A DNA stretch of 64,000 bases from the NCBI RefSeq assembly GCF_014200575.1, contig NZ_JACHBZ010000020.1, positions 59,549 to 123,548 of the forward strand. Direction: 5' to 3'. The notes beneath the pieces were generated by a model. It ran no database searches. It was given only the letters and a program-made list of their open reading frames with translations, and had not been told where the DNA came from. This DNA comes from Mucilaginibacter saanensis (lineage in GTDB: Bacteria; Bacteroidota; Bacteroidia; Sphingobacteriales; Sphingobacteriaceae). Positions within the stretch are counted from its first letter, which is position 1; the number at the start of each line of letters is the position of its first letter. Below, one piece after another: positions 46,674 to 55,999 of the stretch. The position numbers were made by a program, and so were the translations under genes.

Positions 46674-47850
46674 AGAGCAAATACAGGAATTATCCCGGAA
46701 AATATTTGATGATGTAGTAGCCAATCGCCGCCACTTACATAGCCATCCCGAATTATCATTCCATGAACTTCAAACCTCTGCTTTTGTGGCTGCAAAGCTT
46801 GACGAACTGGGTCTGGAATATCAAAAAATGGCCGATACTGGTTTGGTTGCCCTTATAAAGGGAGATAAACCATCAAATAATGTAATAGCCTTACGCGCCG
46901 ATATGGATGCTTTGCCTATTACCGAGGTTAATGATGTACCTTATAAATCACAAAATGTTGGGGTAATGCATGCTTGCGGTCATGATGCGCATACATCATC
47001 ATTACTCGGTACTGCACGTATTTTAACTGAGCTTAAAAGTGAGTTTGGAGGCACTGTAAAATTGATATTTCAACCAGCGGAAGAAAAGCTGCCTGGCGGC
47101 GCCAGTATTATGATAAAAGAGGGCGTTTTGGAAAACCCTAAGCCACAGGCCGTATTAGGGCAGCATGTAATGCCTTTAATAGAGGCTGGTAAGGTAGGTT
47201 TCCGTTCAGGTAAATACATGGCCTCAACAGATGAATTATATGTTACTGTGAGGGGTAAGGGAGGGCATGGGGCCCAACCGCAGCAAAACGTTGACCCGGT
47301 AATTATCACTGCTCATATATTAACAGCTTTGCAACAGGTGGTGAGTCGCTTTGCCGATCCTAAGAGCCCGTCTGTATTGTCATTTGGTAAAGTAATAGCC
47401 AATGGTGCAACCAACGTAATACCCAATGAGGTTTACCTGGAAGGTACTTTCCGCACGATGGACGAAAAATGGCGCGAAGAAGCTCACAAACGCATGAAGA
47501 AAATGGCTGAAGGCATTGCCGAAAGCATGGGCGGCAGCTGTGAGTTTAATATTATGCACGGCTATCCGTTCCTGATCAACGAAGAAAAATTGACCGCGGC
47601 TACCCGTAGCCATGCCGAAGATTATTTAGGAAAAGAGAATGTAGTTGACCTTGATATCTGGATGGCTGCCGAAGATTTTGCTTATTATTCACAGGCAGCT
47701 GACGCGTGTTTTTACCGTTTAGGTACCCGTAACGAAAGTCGTGGCATTACCTCATCGGTACATACACCAACTTTTGATATTGAAGAAAGTGCTTTTGGTA
47801 TAAGTACCGGGTTAATGGCTTATCTGGCGGTTAAACAACTGGGAAACTAA
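46666..47850 (+). CDS. M20 family amidohydrolase (N-acyl-amino-acid/hippurate hydrolase type)
   Basis: 394-residue metal-dependent hydrolase. Visible motifs are HSHPELSFHE (about 25-34), ALRADMDALPI (about 80-90), HACGHDAHTSSLLG (about 101-114) with metal ligands, FQPAEEKLPGGA (about 136-147) with the catalytic glutamate, and a dimerisation-domain segment GKGGHGAQPQQNVDPV. It cleaves N-acyl amino acids; exact substrate unknown. It overlaps the SPOR gene by 8 bp. Confidence 0.92.
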   Translation: MIKEQIQELSRKIFDDVVANRRHLHSHPELSFHELQTSAFVAAKLDELGLEYQKMADTGLVALIKGDKPSNNVIALRADMDALPITEVNDVPYKSQNVGVMHACGHDAHTSSLLGTARILTELKSEFGGTVKLIFQPAEEKLPGGASIMIKEGVLENPKPQAVLGQHVMPLIEAGKVGFRSGKYMASTDELYVTVRGKGGHGAQPQQNVDPVIITAHILTALQQVVSRFADPKSPSVLSFGKVIANGATNVIPNEVYLEGTFRTMDEKWREEAHKRMKKMAEGIAESMGGSCEFNIMHGYPFLINEEKLTAATRSHAEDYLGKENVVDLDIWMAAEDFAYYSQAADACFYRLGTRNESRGITSSVHTPTFDIEESAFGISTGLMAYLAVKQLGN

Positions 47851-47861
47851 AACAGAATATA

Positions 47862-47945
47862 CAGCCGTCATTGCGAGGAAAGGCGAAGCCATCTCCAATA
47901 GCACAGGTGGCAAATCTGCATCATGAGGTTGCTGCACTCCTATTA
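47862..47945. repeat. REP-like inverted repeat, family A copy 4 (decayed)
   Basis: The left arm CGTCATTGCGAGGAAAGGCG is intact, while the right arm (GGTTGCTGCACTCCTATTAA) has lost most pairing. It is recognisable only by comparison with the other copies. Confidence 0.6.
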
Positions 47946-47989
47946 ACATGGTGTGCAGCAATTGTTGCAATATAAACGTCAATAGTTTG

Positions 47990-48919
47990 ATGAAGAAATT
48001 ATTATTACTACCTGCCTTAATCATAGCTTGTTGTTCTGCATCCTTTGCGCAGCAAATCAATCGTTTTAATCCCGATACCATTCGTACTATTATTATTGAC
48101 TCCCTGGTTGATATTAAGTCGCATAAACTGAATGCACAGGATTTTATTGATGCCGTACTGGCCGATACCAGTTTTTATAAGGCGTTTCAAAATATGAAAC
48201 GATATGGCTTTACGGCGGAGAACCGGATTTTTACCTATGATAAAAAAAACAAGGTCGACGGTAAGATCTATCGGAAAATACTGCACAGTAATAGCGTCGG
48301 TAAGCATAAAATAGAATATCTGGCCAAGCTTGACAGCGGCAATATGTTTAAAAAGAACGGTAAGTATCAGTTATATACGGTAGAAATGTTCGATTACATT
48401 TTTATGAATGCCTACAACTCTGATTTTGTTAAAGGTGATGCACTGCCGGGTTCCGGCGGTAAAAATGAATCGTATAAAGACAAGCTGAAAACGCTCATTT
48501 TTACACCCGGGCGTAAGGTAAAGGGTATTCCGTTTATCAGCAGTAAAACCGAGATATTTGCGGGCGATATGCGTGATTACTATTATTACGAATTTGCACG
48601 CGGTAAGTATCTGGATACCATTCCTGTTTACCGGTTTAAGGTAAGGTGCAAGCCAAGTACATCTGATGGCGATACCATGATCAAAGAGATGACCACCATT
48701 TTTGATGAGCGTACATTTCAAATATTGGGCCGCTATATTGATATGAAGTTTAGCAACATGTTTGTTGATTTTAACGTACAGATGAACATCGAACTCAATA
48801 ACTTTCAGGGCGAGTTGCTGCCCACCAAAATAACCTATCAGGGCAACTGGAATATTCCCTTCCATAAAGAGGAGCGTGCCAGTTTTTTAATTGTGCATAA
48901 AGACTATAAAAAGGAATAA
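47990..48919 (+). CDS. Uncharacterised exported protein
   Basis: 309 residues from the ATG at 47990, which starts a signal peptide (LLLLPALIIACCSASFAQ). An earlier ATG at 47948 would place 14 cysteine-rich residues before it. The mature part has many charged beta-strand-like segments and is well conserved-looking (YLAKLDSGNMFKKNGKYQLYTVEMFDYIFMNAYNSDF; FKVRCKPSTSDGDTMIKEMTTIFDERTFQILGRYIDM). The family is not recognised. The second half could be an outer-membrane lipoprotein-sorting-like fold, but that is a guess. The next gene follows within 5 bp. Confidence 0.78.
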   Translation: MKKLLLLPALIIACCSASFAQQINRFNPDTIRTIIIDSLVDIKSHKLNAQDFIDAVLADTSFYKAFQNMKRYGFTAENRIFTYDKKNKVDGKIYRKILHSNSVGKHKIEYLAKLDSGNMFKKNGKYQLYTVEMFDYIFMNAYNSDFVKGDALPGSGGKNESYKDKLKTLIFTPGRKVKGIPFISSKTEIFAGDMRDYYYYEFARGKYLDTIPVYRFKVRCKPSTSDGDTMIKEMTTIFDERTFQILGRYIDMKFSNMFVDFNVQMNIELNNFQGELLPTKITYQGNWNIPFHKEERASFLIVHKDYKKE

Positions 48920-48923
48920 CTTG

Positions 48924-49856
48924 ATGGAGGGAGTAGCCAGCCGCAGGCACTGGAAAAAATTCTATTTAAATGTATTTCTTTTAGCATCTTATTTTTTGAT
49001 GCTCGCAATTATTGTTGCTTCTCTTTATCAATCGGCAATTACAGTTTTAGGGGGTGTTTTTATGATTGTCATGAGCCTATGTCTTACTGGTGTGGCTTTA
49101 TATACAGTAATTCGCTATTACAAAAATGTCCCTGGTTTTTATATGAATGCGGATTCCATAGTATTTAAAGGCAATACTGTATTTTTCTGGAAAGATCTGG
49201 AGCGCATAGAATTGGCGGGTAAAAGACCTTTTAAATATATGCTTAGTTACGCCCGGGAAGGTATGATGCTTAAATTTAAGGGCAGCAATGAAATTTATTT
49301 ATTTGACGATATGTACACCAGTACAGCCACCGTTAAACGTTTTATAACTTGCCATGTTGTCAAAAAAACACGAGATACGGAAAGCAGTATAATAGGCCCC
49401 AAGATTTCAGATGCCCTGCAGGAGCAATACATAGCTTATAGTGGTAATCAACTTCTTAACTATCGTGGCGTGCTTTTATGGTGTATGCTGGCGCTTTTAT
49501 TGTATGGTATCATCATGAATAATAATGTAATATTTACCGTGTTTTTACTTGGTTTGAGCGGTAGCTGCTTTTTGTGGCTATCCGCCTATATGTATAGCTT
49601 TGGCTTGTCGGATAATTATTTGGTGGTCCGTAACCCCAATTTATTTTGGATAAAAAAAGCATATCGGCTTAACGATATTAAAGAAGTGGTTTTTGAACAG
49701 CAACATTCCAAGCTGCCGTACTCATTAAGAATAATAACTGCTGATTTTGAAAGTGATTTATATATGGCCGGTACCCTATGGAATAAAAAGTGGGTGTCAT
49801 TGCAAAAGGATCTGGAAAGTAAGAATATTAAAGTGCGAAATGAATGTATAATTTAA
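48924..49856 (+). CDS. Uncharacterised membrane protein with two helix-pair/PH-like modules
   Basis: 310 residues from ATG 48924, 4 bp after the previous stop (an upstream reading from 48891 overlaps that gene). Helices at about 15-35 and 38-60 are followed by a soluble module with NADSIVFKGNTVFFWKDLERIEL. Another helix pair follows at about 180-225, then a second similar module (SDNYLVVRNPNLFWIKKAYRLNDIKEVVFE). Both modules resemble bacterial PH-like domains of small membrane proteins, i.e. an internal duplication. Function is unknown. Confidence 0.78.
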   Translation: MEGVASRRHWKKFYLNVFLLASYFLMLAIIVASLYQSAITVLGGVFMIVMSLCLTGVALYTVIRYYKNVPGFYMNADSIVFKGNTVFFWKDLERIELAGKRPFKYMLSYAREGMMLKFKGSNEIYLFDDMYTSTATVKRFITCHVVKKTRDTESSIIGPKISDALQEQYIAYSGNQLLNYRGVLLWCMLALLLYGIIMNNNVIFTVFLLGLSGSCFLWLSAYMYSFGLSDNYLVVRNPNLFWIKKAYRLNDIKEVVFEQQHSKLPYSLRIITADFESDLYMAGTLWNKKWVSLQKDLESKNIKVRNECII

Positions 49857-49876
49857 CATTATCCTTACTGCTACAA

Positions 49877-49910
49877 ACACAAAAGGCCTCATTAATGAGG
49901 CCTTTTGTGT
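49877..49910. terminator. Perfect palindromic bidirectional terminator
   Basis: 17-bp perfect arms ACACAAAAGGCCTCATT / AATGAGGCCTTTTGTGT with no loop bases between, flanked by A- and T-tracts. It lies between the preceding membrane protein and the convergent CsbD gene and overlaps neither coding sequence. Confidence 0.95.
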
Positions 49911-49911
49911 T

Positions 49912-50097
49912 TTATAAACTGTTGATCCACTTTACCAGCTCGTCACGGGATTTACCCGTTTTTTGCTGAAGTTTCCCTAACATTTCGTCGTCTTTCCCTT
50001 CTTCGTGTATCAGATCGTTATCGGTTAAATCGCCATAGGCCTGTTTGATTTTGCCTTTCAATTCATTCCATCCGCCTTTTAATTCTAATTTATCCAT
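49912..50097 (-). CDS. CsbD-like stress protein
   Basis: 61 residues with the family start [29 protein letters not shown] and a charged, helical middle. CsbD family members are general stress proteins of unknown mechanism. This copy has a C-terminal extension ([23 protein letters not shown]). The stop sits 2 bp from the palindromic terminator. Confidence 0.88.
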   Translation of the reverse strand: MDKLELKGGWNELKGKIKQAYGDLTDNDLIHEEGKDDEMLGKLQQKTGKSRDELVKWINSL

Positions 50098-50170
50098 GAT
50101 GTTTTTTATTTAGATGTACTAAATAAACAGCGGGACTGGGAATTGGTTTTGGAGTTACGTACAAAAAAGA

Positions 50171-50241
50171 ATGCAGGCGATCAGGAGTAAAGGCCGGCGC
50201 TTATGTTCCCGCTGGTTGCTCCTGATTGCCTGCATGTGTTT
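50171..50241 (-). terminator. Long hairpin terminator of acs
   Basis: Arms ATGCAGGCGATCAGGAG (50171-50187) and CTCCTGATTGCCTGCAT (50219-50235) pair over 17 bp with one mismatch, and a 31-base loop lies between. On the minus strand the hairpin follows the acs stop and is trailed by TCTTTTTTGT. The GC-rich loop is unusually large for a terminator, so a small RNA end is possible. Confidence 0.75.
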
Positions 50242-50283
50242 TATTTTTTGATTGTCAAAATGGCTTTCGCTGCTTTGAGTCTA

Positions 50284-52185
50284 CTATAAAGCCCCTGCCT
50301 TAATTTCATCCACCACGGCCGGATCAAGCAGGGTAGAAGTATCTCCTAAGTTGGCGGTATCTCCTTCGGCTATTTTACGTAAAATGCGGCGCATAATTTT
50401 GCCCGAACGTGTTTTAGGTAGGCCGGTTACAAACTGTATCTTATCAGGTTTTGCAATGGCGCCAATAATGCGCGATACGGTCATCATGATATCCTTGCGG
50501 GTAAGATCATCCTCTGCATGGTGTTTAGGGCATACCACAAAGGCGTAGATACCTTGCCCCTTAATGTCATGCGGGTAACCAACCACGGCCGACTCCACCA
50601 CGCTGCTATGCATGTTAATGGCGTTCTCTACCTCGGCAGTACCTATGCGATGCCCTGATACGTTCAGCACATCATCAACACGGCCGGTTATACGGTAATA
50701 GCCATCCTTATCACGGAGGCAACCATCGCCGGTGAAATACAAATTGTCATAAGTGGCAAAGTAAGTAGTGCGGCAGCGCTCATGATCACCATAAGTAGTG
50801 CGCAGCATACCCGGCCACGGAAATTTGATACACAAGTTACCGCTCACGCCGTTGCCTTCAATCTCTTTACCATTTTCATCAACCAAAATAGGTTGTATGC
50901 CAGGTAGTGGCAAGGTAGCGTAGCCAGGTTTGGTAGGTGTTACATTGCAAATTGGCGAAATCATTAAACCGCCGGTTTCTGTTTGCCACCAGGTATCAGC
51001 AATAGGACAGTTGCCATGACCAATCTTTTCATCAAACCAATGCCATGCCTCTTCATTAATAGGTTCACCTACAGAGCCCAGTTTGGTAAGCGAGCTCAGA
51101 TCTTTACCCTTAAGAGGCTCTTCACCAAAGCTCATTAACGAACGGATGGCTGTTGGTGCTGTATATAGGATGTTTACCTTATATTTATCTACTATCTCCC
51201 AAAAACGACCTGCATCAGGGTAGGTTGGCACACCTTCGAACATTAGCGTAGTAGCGCCCTGCGATAGCGGGCCATACGCAATATAGGAGTGACCGGTGAT
51301 CCAGCCGATATCAGCAGTACAAAAGTATACTTCGCCCTGGTTATATTGAAATACATTGGCAAATGTGTAGCCGGTATAAACCATATAGCCGCCGCAGGTA
51401 TGTACCACGCCTTTAGGCTTGCCGGTAGAGCCGGAGGTGTACAGGATAAACAGCATGTCTTCTGCGTCCATTTCTTCAACGGGGCATTCAGGATTGCCTT
51501 GTGTTTCTACTTTTTTTACTTCATCTTCCCACCAAACATCGCGACCCTTGATCATGGATACCGGTGTACGGCTGCGGGTAAGTACAATTACTGTTTTAAC
51601 AGATTTGCATTGCACCAATGCATCATCTATCACGTTTTTTAAAGGGATCTCTTTGGTGCCCCTGAAGCCACCGTCGGCAGTTATTACAATATTACAGGCT
51701 GCATCATTTATCCTGTCGGCAATTGATTGTGCCGAGAAGCCGCCAAATACTACCGAGTGAACGGCACCTATACGGGCACAGGCCAAAACTGCAATTGCCA
51801 GCTCAGGCACCATAGGCATGTAAATACAAATACGGTCGCCTTTTTTTGCACCGTTATTTTTAAGCACATTGGCAAACTGGCAAACTTTGTCATGCAGTTG
51901 GCGGTAAGTTAAAATGCGGTGGTTTTCATGCGGATCATTTGGCTCCCATATAATAGCAGGCTTGTTGCCCAGGGTTTCCAAATGGCGGTCAAGACAATTT
52001 TCAGTGATGTTAAGTTTGGCACCCTGGAACCACTTGATCCGGGGCTCTTTAAAGTTCCAATCCAGCACCTTGTCCCATTTTTTGCGCCATAAAAAGTTAT
52101 TGGCAATGCCTTCCCAAAATTGTTCAGGCTGCTCAACACTTTGCTGGTAAACCTGTTTATACTCTTCAAATGATGTAATCTTCAT
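50284..52185 (-). CDS. acs: Acetyl-CoA synthetase (AMP-forming)
   Basis: 633 residues activating acetate to acetyl-CoA. Signature YTSGSTGKPKGVVHT lies near 263; ADIGWITGHSYIAYGPL, DTWWQTETGG and YFTGDGCLRDKDGYYRITGRVDDVLNVSGHR follow. The catalytic, acetylatable lysine is in PKTRSGKIMRR near 602. Length is normal for Acs. It starts at ATG 52185; the 239-bp upstream spacer also carries the rpmB promoter. No acetylation-control gene is adjacent. Confidence 0.96.
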   Translation of the reverse strand: MKITSFEEYKQVYQQSVEQPEQFWEGIANNFLWRKKWDKVLDWNFKEPRIKWFQGAKLNITENCLDRHLETLGNKPAIIWEPNDPHENHRILTYRQLHDKVCQFANVLKNNGAKKGDRICIYMPMVPELAIAVLACARIGAVHSVVFGGFSAQSIADRINDAACNIVITADGGFRGTKEIPLKNVIDDALVQCKSVKTVIVLTRSRTPVSMIKGRDVWWEDEVKKVETQGNPECPVEEMDAEDMLFILYTSGSTGKPKGVVHTCGGYMVYTGYTFANVFQYNQGEVYFCTADIGWITGHSYIAYGPLSQGATTLMFEGVPTYPDAGRFWEIVDKYKVNILYTAPTAIRSLMSFGEEPLKGKDLSSLTKLGSVGEPINEEAWHWFDEKIGHGNCPIADTWWQTETGGLMISPICNVTPTKPGYATLPLPGIQPILVDENGKEIEGNGVSGNLCIKFPWPGMLRTTYGDHERCRTTYFATYDNLYFTGDGCLRDKDGYYRITGRVDDVLNVSGHRIGTAEVENAINMHSSVVESAVVGYPHDIKGQGIYAFVVCPKHHAEDDLTRKDIMMTVSRIIGAIAKPDKIQFVTGLPKTRSGKIMRRILRKIAEGDTANLGDTSTLLDPAVVDEIKAGAL

Positions 52186-52349
52186 GGTGTTTATAATGGT
52201 GGGCGTAAATTAGCAATTTATGTGTTAAGTGTAAATTAAAAACAGGCCTTTTTAAATAATTTTAAAAAGTTTACTTAATGTATTGAGGATGTTAAACTAA
52301 GGTTAGTTTGGGGCTCAATAAAAGAATTTAAAAATAATTGAAAACACTG

Positions 52350-52380
52350 TTGAATATTTGATTAAAAAGTCTGATATTTG
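52350..52380 (+). promoter_or_regulatory. Predicted Bacteroidota promoter of rpmB
   Basis: TTG at 52350-52352, a 20-base spacer, and GATATTTG at 52373-52380 match the Bacteroidota TTG / TAnnTTTG promoter with one deviation (G for T). The predicted transcript would begin about 40 bases before the rpmB ATG. Confidence 0.6.
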
Positions 52381-52424
52381 CAAACTCTTTTTGAATAAAG
52401 GGTTGATAATTAAAAATATTTGTC

Positions 52425-52658
52425 ATGTCAAGAATTTGTGATCTAACAGGAAAAGGATCTTTAGTGGGTAACAACGTTTCTAACTCAAACGTTAAAACAA
52501 AACGTAGGTTTCATCCTAACTTAAAACTGAAAAAGTTTTATATCCCTGAAGAGGATAAATGGATTACCTTAAAGGTATCTACGTCAGCTGTTAAAACCAT
52601 CACTAAGAATGGTATAACTGCTTGTATCAATAAATTTGTAAAAAAAGGATACATTTAG
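52425..52658 (+). CDS. rpmB: 50S ribosomal protein L28 (bL28)
   Basis: 77 residues: [39 protein letters not shown]. It lacks the paired CxxC of the zinc-binding form, so it is the zinc-independent type. It starts the run rpmB-rpmG-DUF4295-ftsY-rimO, which is common in Bacteroidota as I recall. Confidence 0.97.
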   Translation: MSRICDLTGKGSLVGNNVSNSNVKTKRRFHPNLKLKKFYIPEEDKWITLKVSTSAVKTITKNGITACINKFVKKGYI

Positions 52659-52668
52659 TAGGTTGTAC

Positions 52669-52766
52669 GTTAAGTGTTTTGCCTTTTAGGCAAGATATAA
52701 TACGTACAGTGTATAATTAAAAAATTACGTAAGCCGAGAGGGTGACACGTACAACATAAAAAGAAA
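52669..52766. repeat. Spacer with ACGTACAAC-type words between rpmB and rpmG
   Basis: The 108-bp spacer contains GTACGTTAAG, ATACGTACAGTGTATAA, ATTACGTAAGCC and finally CACGTACAACATAAAA just before the rpmG start. The final part nearly equals the words before nuoL and before the DUF4295 gene. The left part also has a small hairpin TTTTGCCTTTTAGGCAAGA. Confidence 0.55.
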
Positions 52767-52949
52767 ATGGCAAAAAAAGGCAATAGAGTTCAGGTAATTT
52801 TAGAATGTACTGAACATAAAACAAGCGGTATGCCAGGCATGTCTCGCTATATTACCACTAAGAACAAAAAAAATACAACTGAAAGACTGGAAATGAAAAA
52901 ATTCAACCCGGTTTTAAGGAAAGTAACTGTTCATAAAGAGATTAAATAA
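52767..52949 (+). CDS. rpmG: 50S ribosomal protein L33 (bL33)
   Basis: 60 residues: basic, starting [33 protein letters not shown]. Only one cysteine (residue 14) is present, so it is the zinc-free paralog type and not the CxxC form. It lies between rpmB and a 54-residue ribosome-associated protein gene. Confidence 0.97.
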   Translation: MAKKGNRVQVILECTEHKTSGMPGMSRYITTKNKKNTTERLEMKKFNPVLRKVTVHKEIK

Positions 52950-53048
52950 GTTTACGTTAACGGTTTACGTTATACGCAAATCAACTTATAACTAATTGTT
53001 TAACATTACGTAATACGTATCACGTAAAACGTACAACACAAAAACAAC

Positions 53049-53213
53049 ATGGCAAAGAAAGTAGTTGCAACACTGAAAGTAGCAGGTAAAGGAAAAGAAT
53101 ATTCAAAAGTGATCACTATGAATAAATCACCAAAAACAGGTGCTTATTCATTCAGAACACAAATTGTTCCTAACGATTTTGTTAAGGATGCAATTGCAGG
53201 TAAAACCCTGTAA
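53049..53213 (+). CDS. DUF4295 small ribosome-associated protein (probably bL38)
   Basis: 54 residues, too short for usual ORF thresholds: MAKKVVATLKVAGKGKEYSKV... ending AGKTL. The reading frame is uninterrupted, with an ATG start and TAA stop, and basic composition. DUF4295 is restricted to Bacteroidota and, from memory, corresponds to the extra ribosomal protein described in Flavobacterium johnsoniae ribosomes as bL38; I am fairly but not fully sure of that name. Its place right after rpmB and rpmG supports a ribosomal role. It ends in a terminator. Confidence 0.88.
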   Translation: MAKKVVATLKVAGKGKEYSKVITMNKSPKTGAYSFRTQIVPNDFVKDAIAGKTL

Positions 53214-53234
53214 TAATTATTGATCAAAATACGG

Positions 53235-53267
53235 AAGCCGTCTTGTTTTTACGAGAGGGCTTTTTTT
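53235..53267 (+). terminator. Terminator after the ribosomal protein genes
   Basis: Stem AAGCCGTCTTGT / ACGAGAGGGCTT (12 bp, one mismatch) with a four-base T loop followed by a long T run. It ends the rpmB-rpmG-DUF4295 transcript, so ftsY is likely to have its own promoter. Confidence 0.88.
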
Positions 53268-53339
53268 GTTGATAGCTATGCTCCAAACAGACTTTTGCAA
53301 GTGACGGATACAATATAACATTCATTTGATATCCGTTAA

Positions 53340-53440
53340 CGCGATAATCAGCATATTTGGGCTACTAAACATAAACATCGAAAAATCAGCATATTTGAAA
53401 TTTGCACATCCGCACATCTAAAATCTGCATATCTTAAAAA
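53340..53440. other. ftsY leader with repeated word 'ATCAGCATATTTG'
   Basis: ATCAGCATATTTG occurs twice (about 53349 and 53390), and looser variants (GCACATC, ATCTGCATATC) follow up to the ftsY start. The TATTTG parts resemble -7 boxes of Bacteroidota promoters, but no clean TTG partner was found. It is one of several word-like leaders in this genome. Confidence 0.4.
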
Positions 53441-53443
53441 ACT

Positions 53444-54409
53444 ATGGGATTATTTGATTTTTTTAAGAAAAAGGACAACACGCAGCAGGAACAGCAAGCG
53501 CTTGATACTGGTTTGGAAAAAACCAAAGACAACTTTTTTTCAAAGATCACCAAGGTAATTGCCGGTAAATCAACCGTTGATGATGATGTTCTTGATGAGC
53601 TGGAAGAGGTACTGGTAACATCAGATGTTGGTGTTAGCACTACCCTAAAAATAATTGAACGCATACAGGCCCGTGTAGCCCGTGATAAATACGTTGGTAC
53701 CAGCGAGCTGAATACTTTACTAAAGGACGAAATTCAGCAATTGCTGGCCGAAAATAACAGTAATGATTTCAGAAATTTTGAATATGGCAACCACAAACCT
53801 TATGTAATTATGGTAGTGGGTGTTAATGGTGTTGGTAAAACTACTACTATTGGCAAGCTGGCTCATAAATTAAAGCAAGCAGGTAATCAGGTTGTTTTAG
53901 GTGCCGCAGATACCTTTCGCGCTGCAGCGGTTGACCAGATTAAACTTTGGGGCGAGCGAGTTGGCGTTAAGGTAGTTGCCCAGGCTATGGGCTCTGATCC
54001 GGCATCTGTAGCTTACGATACCCTGCGCTCGGCCGTGGCCAATGGCGATGACGTAGCTATTATTGATACTGCCGGCCGTTTGCATAACAAGGTAGGTTTG
54101 ATGAATGAACTTACTAAGATCAAAAATGTGATGGAAAAAGTAATTCCCGGTGCGCCACATGAAATTTTGCTGGTGCTTGATGCATCAACCGGGCAAAATG
54201 CCATTGAGCAGTGCAAGCAATTTACCGAAGCTACTGCCGTTAACGCCCTTGCTTTAACCAAGCTTGACGGCACAGCCAAAGGCGGTGTGGTAATAGGCAT
54301 ATCTGATCAGTTTAAGATTCCTGTAAAATATATAGGTGTAGGCGAAGGAGTAGAGCATTTGCAGCTTTTTGACAGGCAGGCATTTGTAAATAGCCTATTT
54401 AAAGAATAA
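53444..54409 (+). CDS. ftsY: Signal recognition particle receptor FtsY
   Basis: 321-residue SRP GTPase. A short acidic/basic N-domain is followed by [15 protein letters not shown] (residues 126-140), [21 protein letters not shown], and the closing [10 protein letters not shown] and [16 protein letters not shown]. It docks SRP-ribosome complexes on the membrane. Its length and short N-terminus are typical of Bacteroidota. Confidence 0.96.
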   Translation: MGLFDFFKKKDNTQQEQQALDTGLEKTKDNFFSKITKVIAGKSTVDDDVLDELEEVLVTSDVGVSTTLKIIERIQARVARDKYVGTSELNTLLKDEIQQLLAENNSNDFRNFEYGNHKPYVIMVVGVNGVGKTTTIGKLAHKLKQAGNQVVLGAADTFRAAAVDQIKLWGERVGVKVVAQAMGSDPASVAYDTLRSAVANGDDVAIIDTAGRLHNKVGLMNELTKIKNVMEKVIPGAPHEILLVLDASTGQNAIEQCKQFTEATAVNALALTKLDGTAKGGVVIGISDQFKIPVKYIGVGEGVEHLQLFDRQAFVNSLFKE

Positions 54410-54423
54410 ATTTAAAAATAACG

Positions 54424-54500
54424 TTATTGCGGGGTATGGAGCAACCTTTAACTGTATAAAGCAGAAGATCGCTTGACTCATCGGAATAACGCATTGTTGT
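54424..54500. repeat. REP-like repeat, family A copy 5 (strongly decayed)
   Basis: CGTTATTGCGGGGTATGGAGCAA begins like family A left arms, and AATAACGCATTGTTG ends like a right arm, but few base pairs remain. It lies between ftsY and rimO. Confidence 0.4.
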
Positions 54501-54518
54501 TGCAATGATTAGTGTGTT

Positions 54519-55856
54519 ATGAAAACAAAAGAAATTTCCCGACCGGTAGCAAACCCAGTTAAACAGCGTGTAAACGTAGTTACTTTGGGCTGCTCAAAAA
54601 ATATATACGATTCTGAAATATTGATGGGGCAGTTAAAGGGCAATCACTTTGATGTGGTGCACGAGGCTGATAAAGTTAACAGCAATGATATTATTGTTAT
54701 TAATACCTGCGGTTTTATTGATAATGCCAAACAGGAATCTATTGATACCATACTGCAATACAGTGAATTAAAAGAACAGGGAAAAGTAGGTAAAGTAATT
54801 GTGACCGGTTGCCTGAGCGAACGTTACAAACCCGAGCTGGAAGCAGAGATTACTAACGTTGATGCCTATTTTGGTACTAATGATCTGCAAAACTTATTGC
54901 AATCAGTAGGGGCCAATTACAAGCATGAGCTAATTGGCGAGCGTTTATTAACTACGCCATCGCATTTTGCATACTTTAAAATTGCCGAGGGCTGTAACCG
55001 TCCGTGTTCATTCTGTGCCATTCCGCTGATGCGGGGTAAGCACCTGAGTACACCGATTGATCAATTGGTGAAGGATGCACAGGCATTGGTAAAAAATGGT
55101 ACTAAAGAATTAATACTGATTGCCCAGGACCTTACCTATTACGGCCTGGATCTATATGGCAAACGTAACCTGGACGAGTTGCTGCGCCGTTTGAGTGATG
55201 TTAATGGAGTAGAGTGGATCAGGCTGCAGTATGCCTACCCTTCCGGTTTCCCGATGGAGATACTGGATGTGATGAATGAGCGCGATAATATTTGCAAATA
55301 CATGGATATGCCGCTACAGCACATTAGTGATAATATGCTGAAATCAATGCGCCGTGGCCTCACCAAGCAAAAAACAATAGACGTAGTAAACGAAATTCGC
55401 GATAAAGTACCGGGCATTGCCATGCGTACTACGCTAATAACCGGCTACCCCGGTGAAACCGAACGCGATTTTGAAGAAATGCAGGAATGGGTTGAAGAAA
55501 CCAGGTTTGACCGCTTAGGTTGTTTTACCTACTCGCACGAAGAAAAAACACATGCTTACTCTTTAGTTGATGATGTACCGGATGAGGTAAAACAACAACG
55601 TGCTGACGCCATAATGGAAATTCAGCAGGGAATATCATTCGATAAGAACCAGGAAAAAATAGGACATACCTTTAAGGTGCTGATTGATAAAAAGGACGGT
55701 GATTATTTTGTTGGTCGTACAGAGTTTGATTCACCGGAGGTAGATAACGAGGTTTTAATTGATGCCAGTATTGATTATGCCACTATCGGGAGCTTTGTGA
55801 GTGTGAAGGTTGACAGCGCCGAGGACTTTGACCTTTATGGACAAATTGTAAAATAA
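54519..55856 (+). CDS. rimO: Ribosomal protein S12 methylthiotransferase RimO
   Basis: 445-residue radical-SAM enzyme that methylthiolates an Asp of ribosomal protein S12. The N-terminal MTTase domain cysteines are Cys25, Cys64 and Cys98. The radical-SAM motif is CNRPCSFCAIP (Cys159, Cys163, Cys166). The TRAM domain occupies about the last 65 residues. The PSFLEEL-type MiaB features are absent, supporting RimO. Confidence 0.95.
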   Translation: MKTKEISRPVANPVKQRVNVVTLGCSKNIYDSEILMGQLKGNHFDVVHEADKVNSNDIIVINTCGFIDNAKQESIDTILQYSELKEQGKVGKVIVTGCLSERYKPELEAEITNVDAYFGTNDLQNLLQSVGANYKHELIGERLLTTPSHFAYFKIAEGCNRPCSFCAIPLMRGKHLSTPIDQLVKDAQALVKNGTKELILIAQDLTYYGLDLYGKRNLDELLRRLSDVNGVEWIRLQYAYPSGFPMEILDVMNERDNICKYMDMPLQHISDNMLKSMRRGLTKQKTIDVVNEIRDKVPGIAMRTTLITGYPGETERDFEEMQEWVEETRFDRLGCFTYSHEEKTHAYSLVDDVPDEVKQQRADAIMEIQQGISFDKNQEKIGHTFKVLIDKKDGDYFVGRTEFDSPEVDNEVLIDASIDYATIGSFVSVKVDSAEDFDLYGQIVK

Positions 55857-55999
55857 TATAATTTGTAATTTCCTGATGGTTGATTTTAAGATTTAATAAT
55901 CTAAATTCGAAATCAGTATCTAATATTTGATGCTGATTACATGTTCTATAGTTGAATTTTTTAAATTCGAAACGGAACATCCGAAATCCAAAATCAAGA

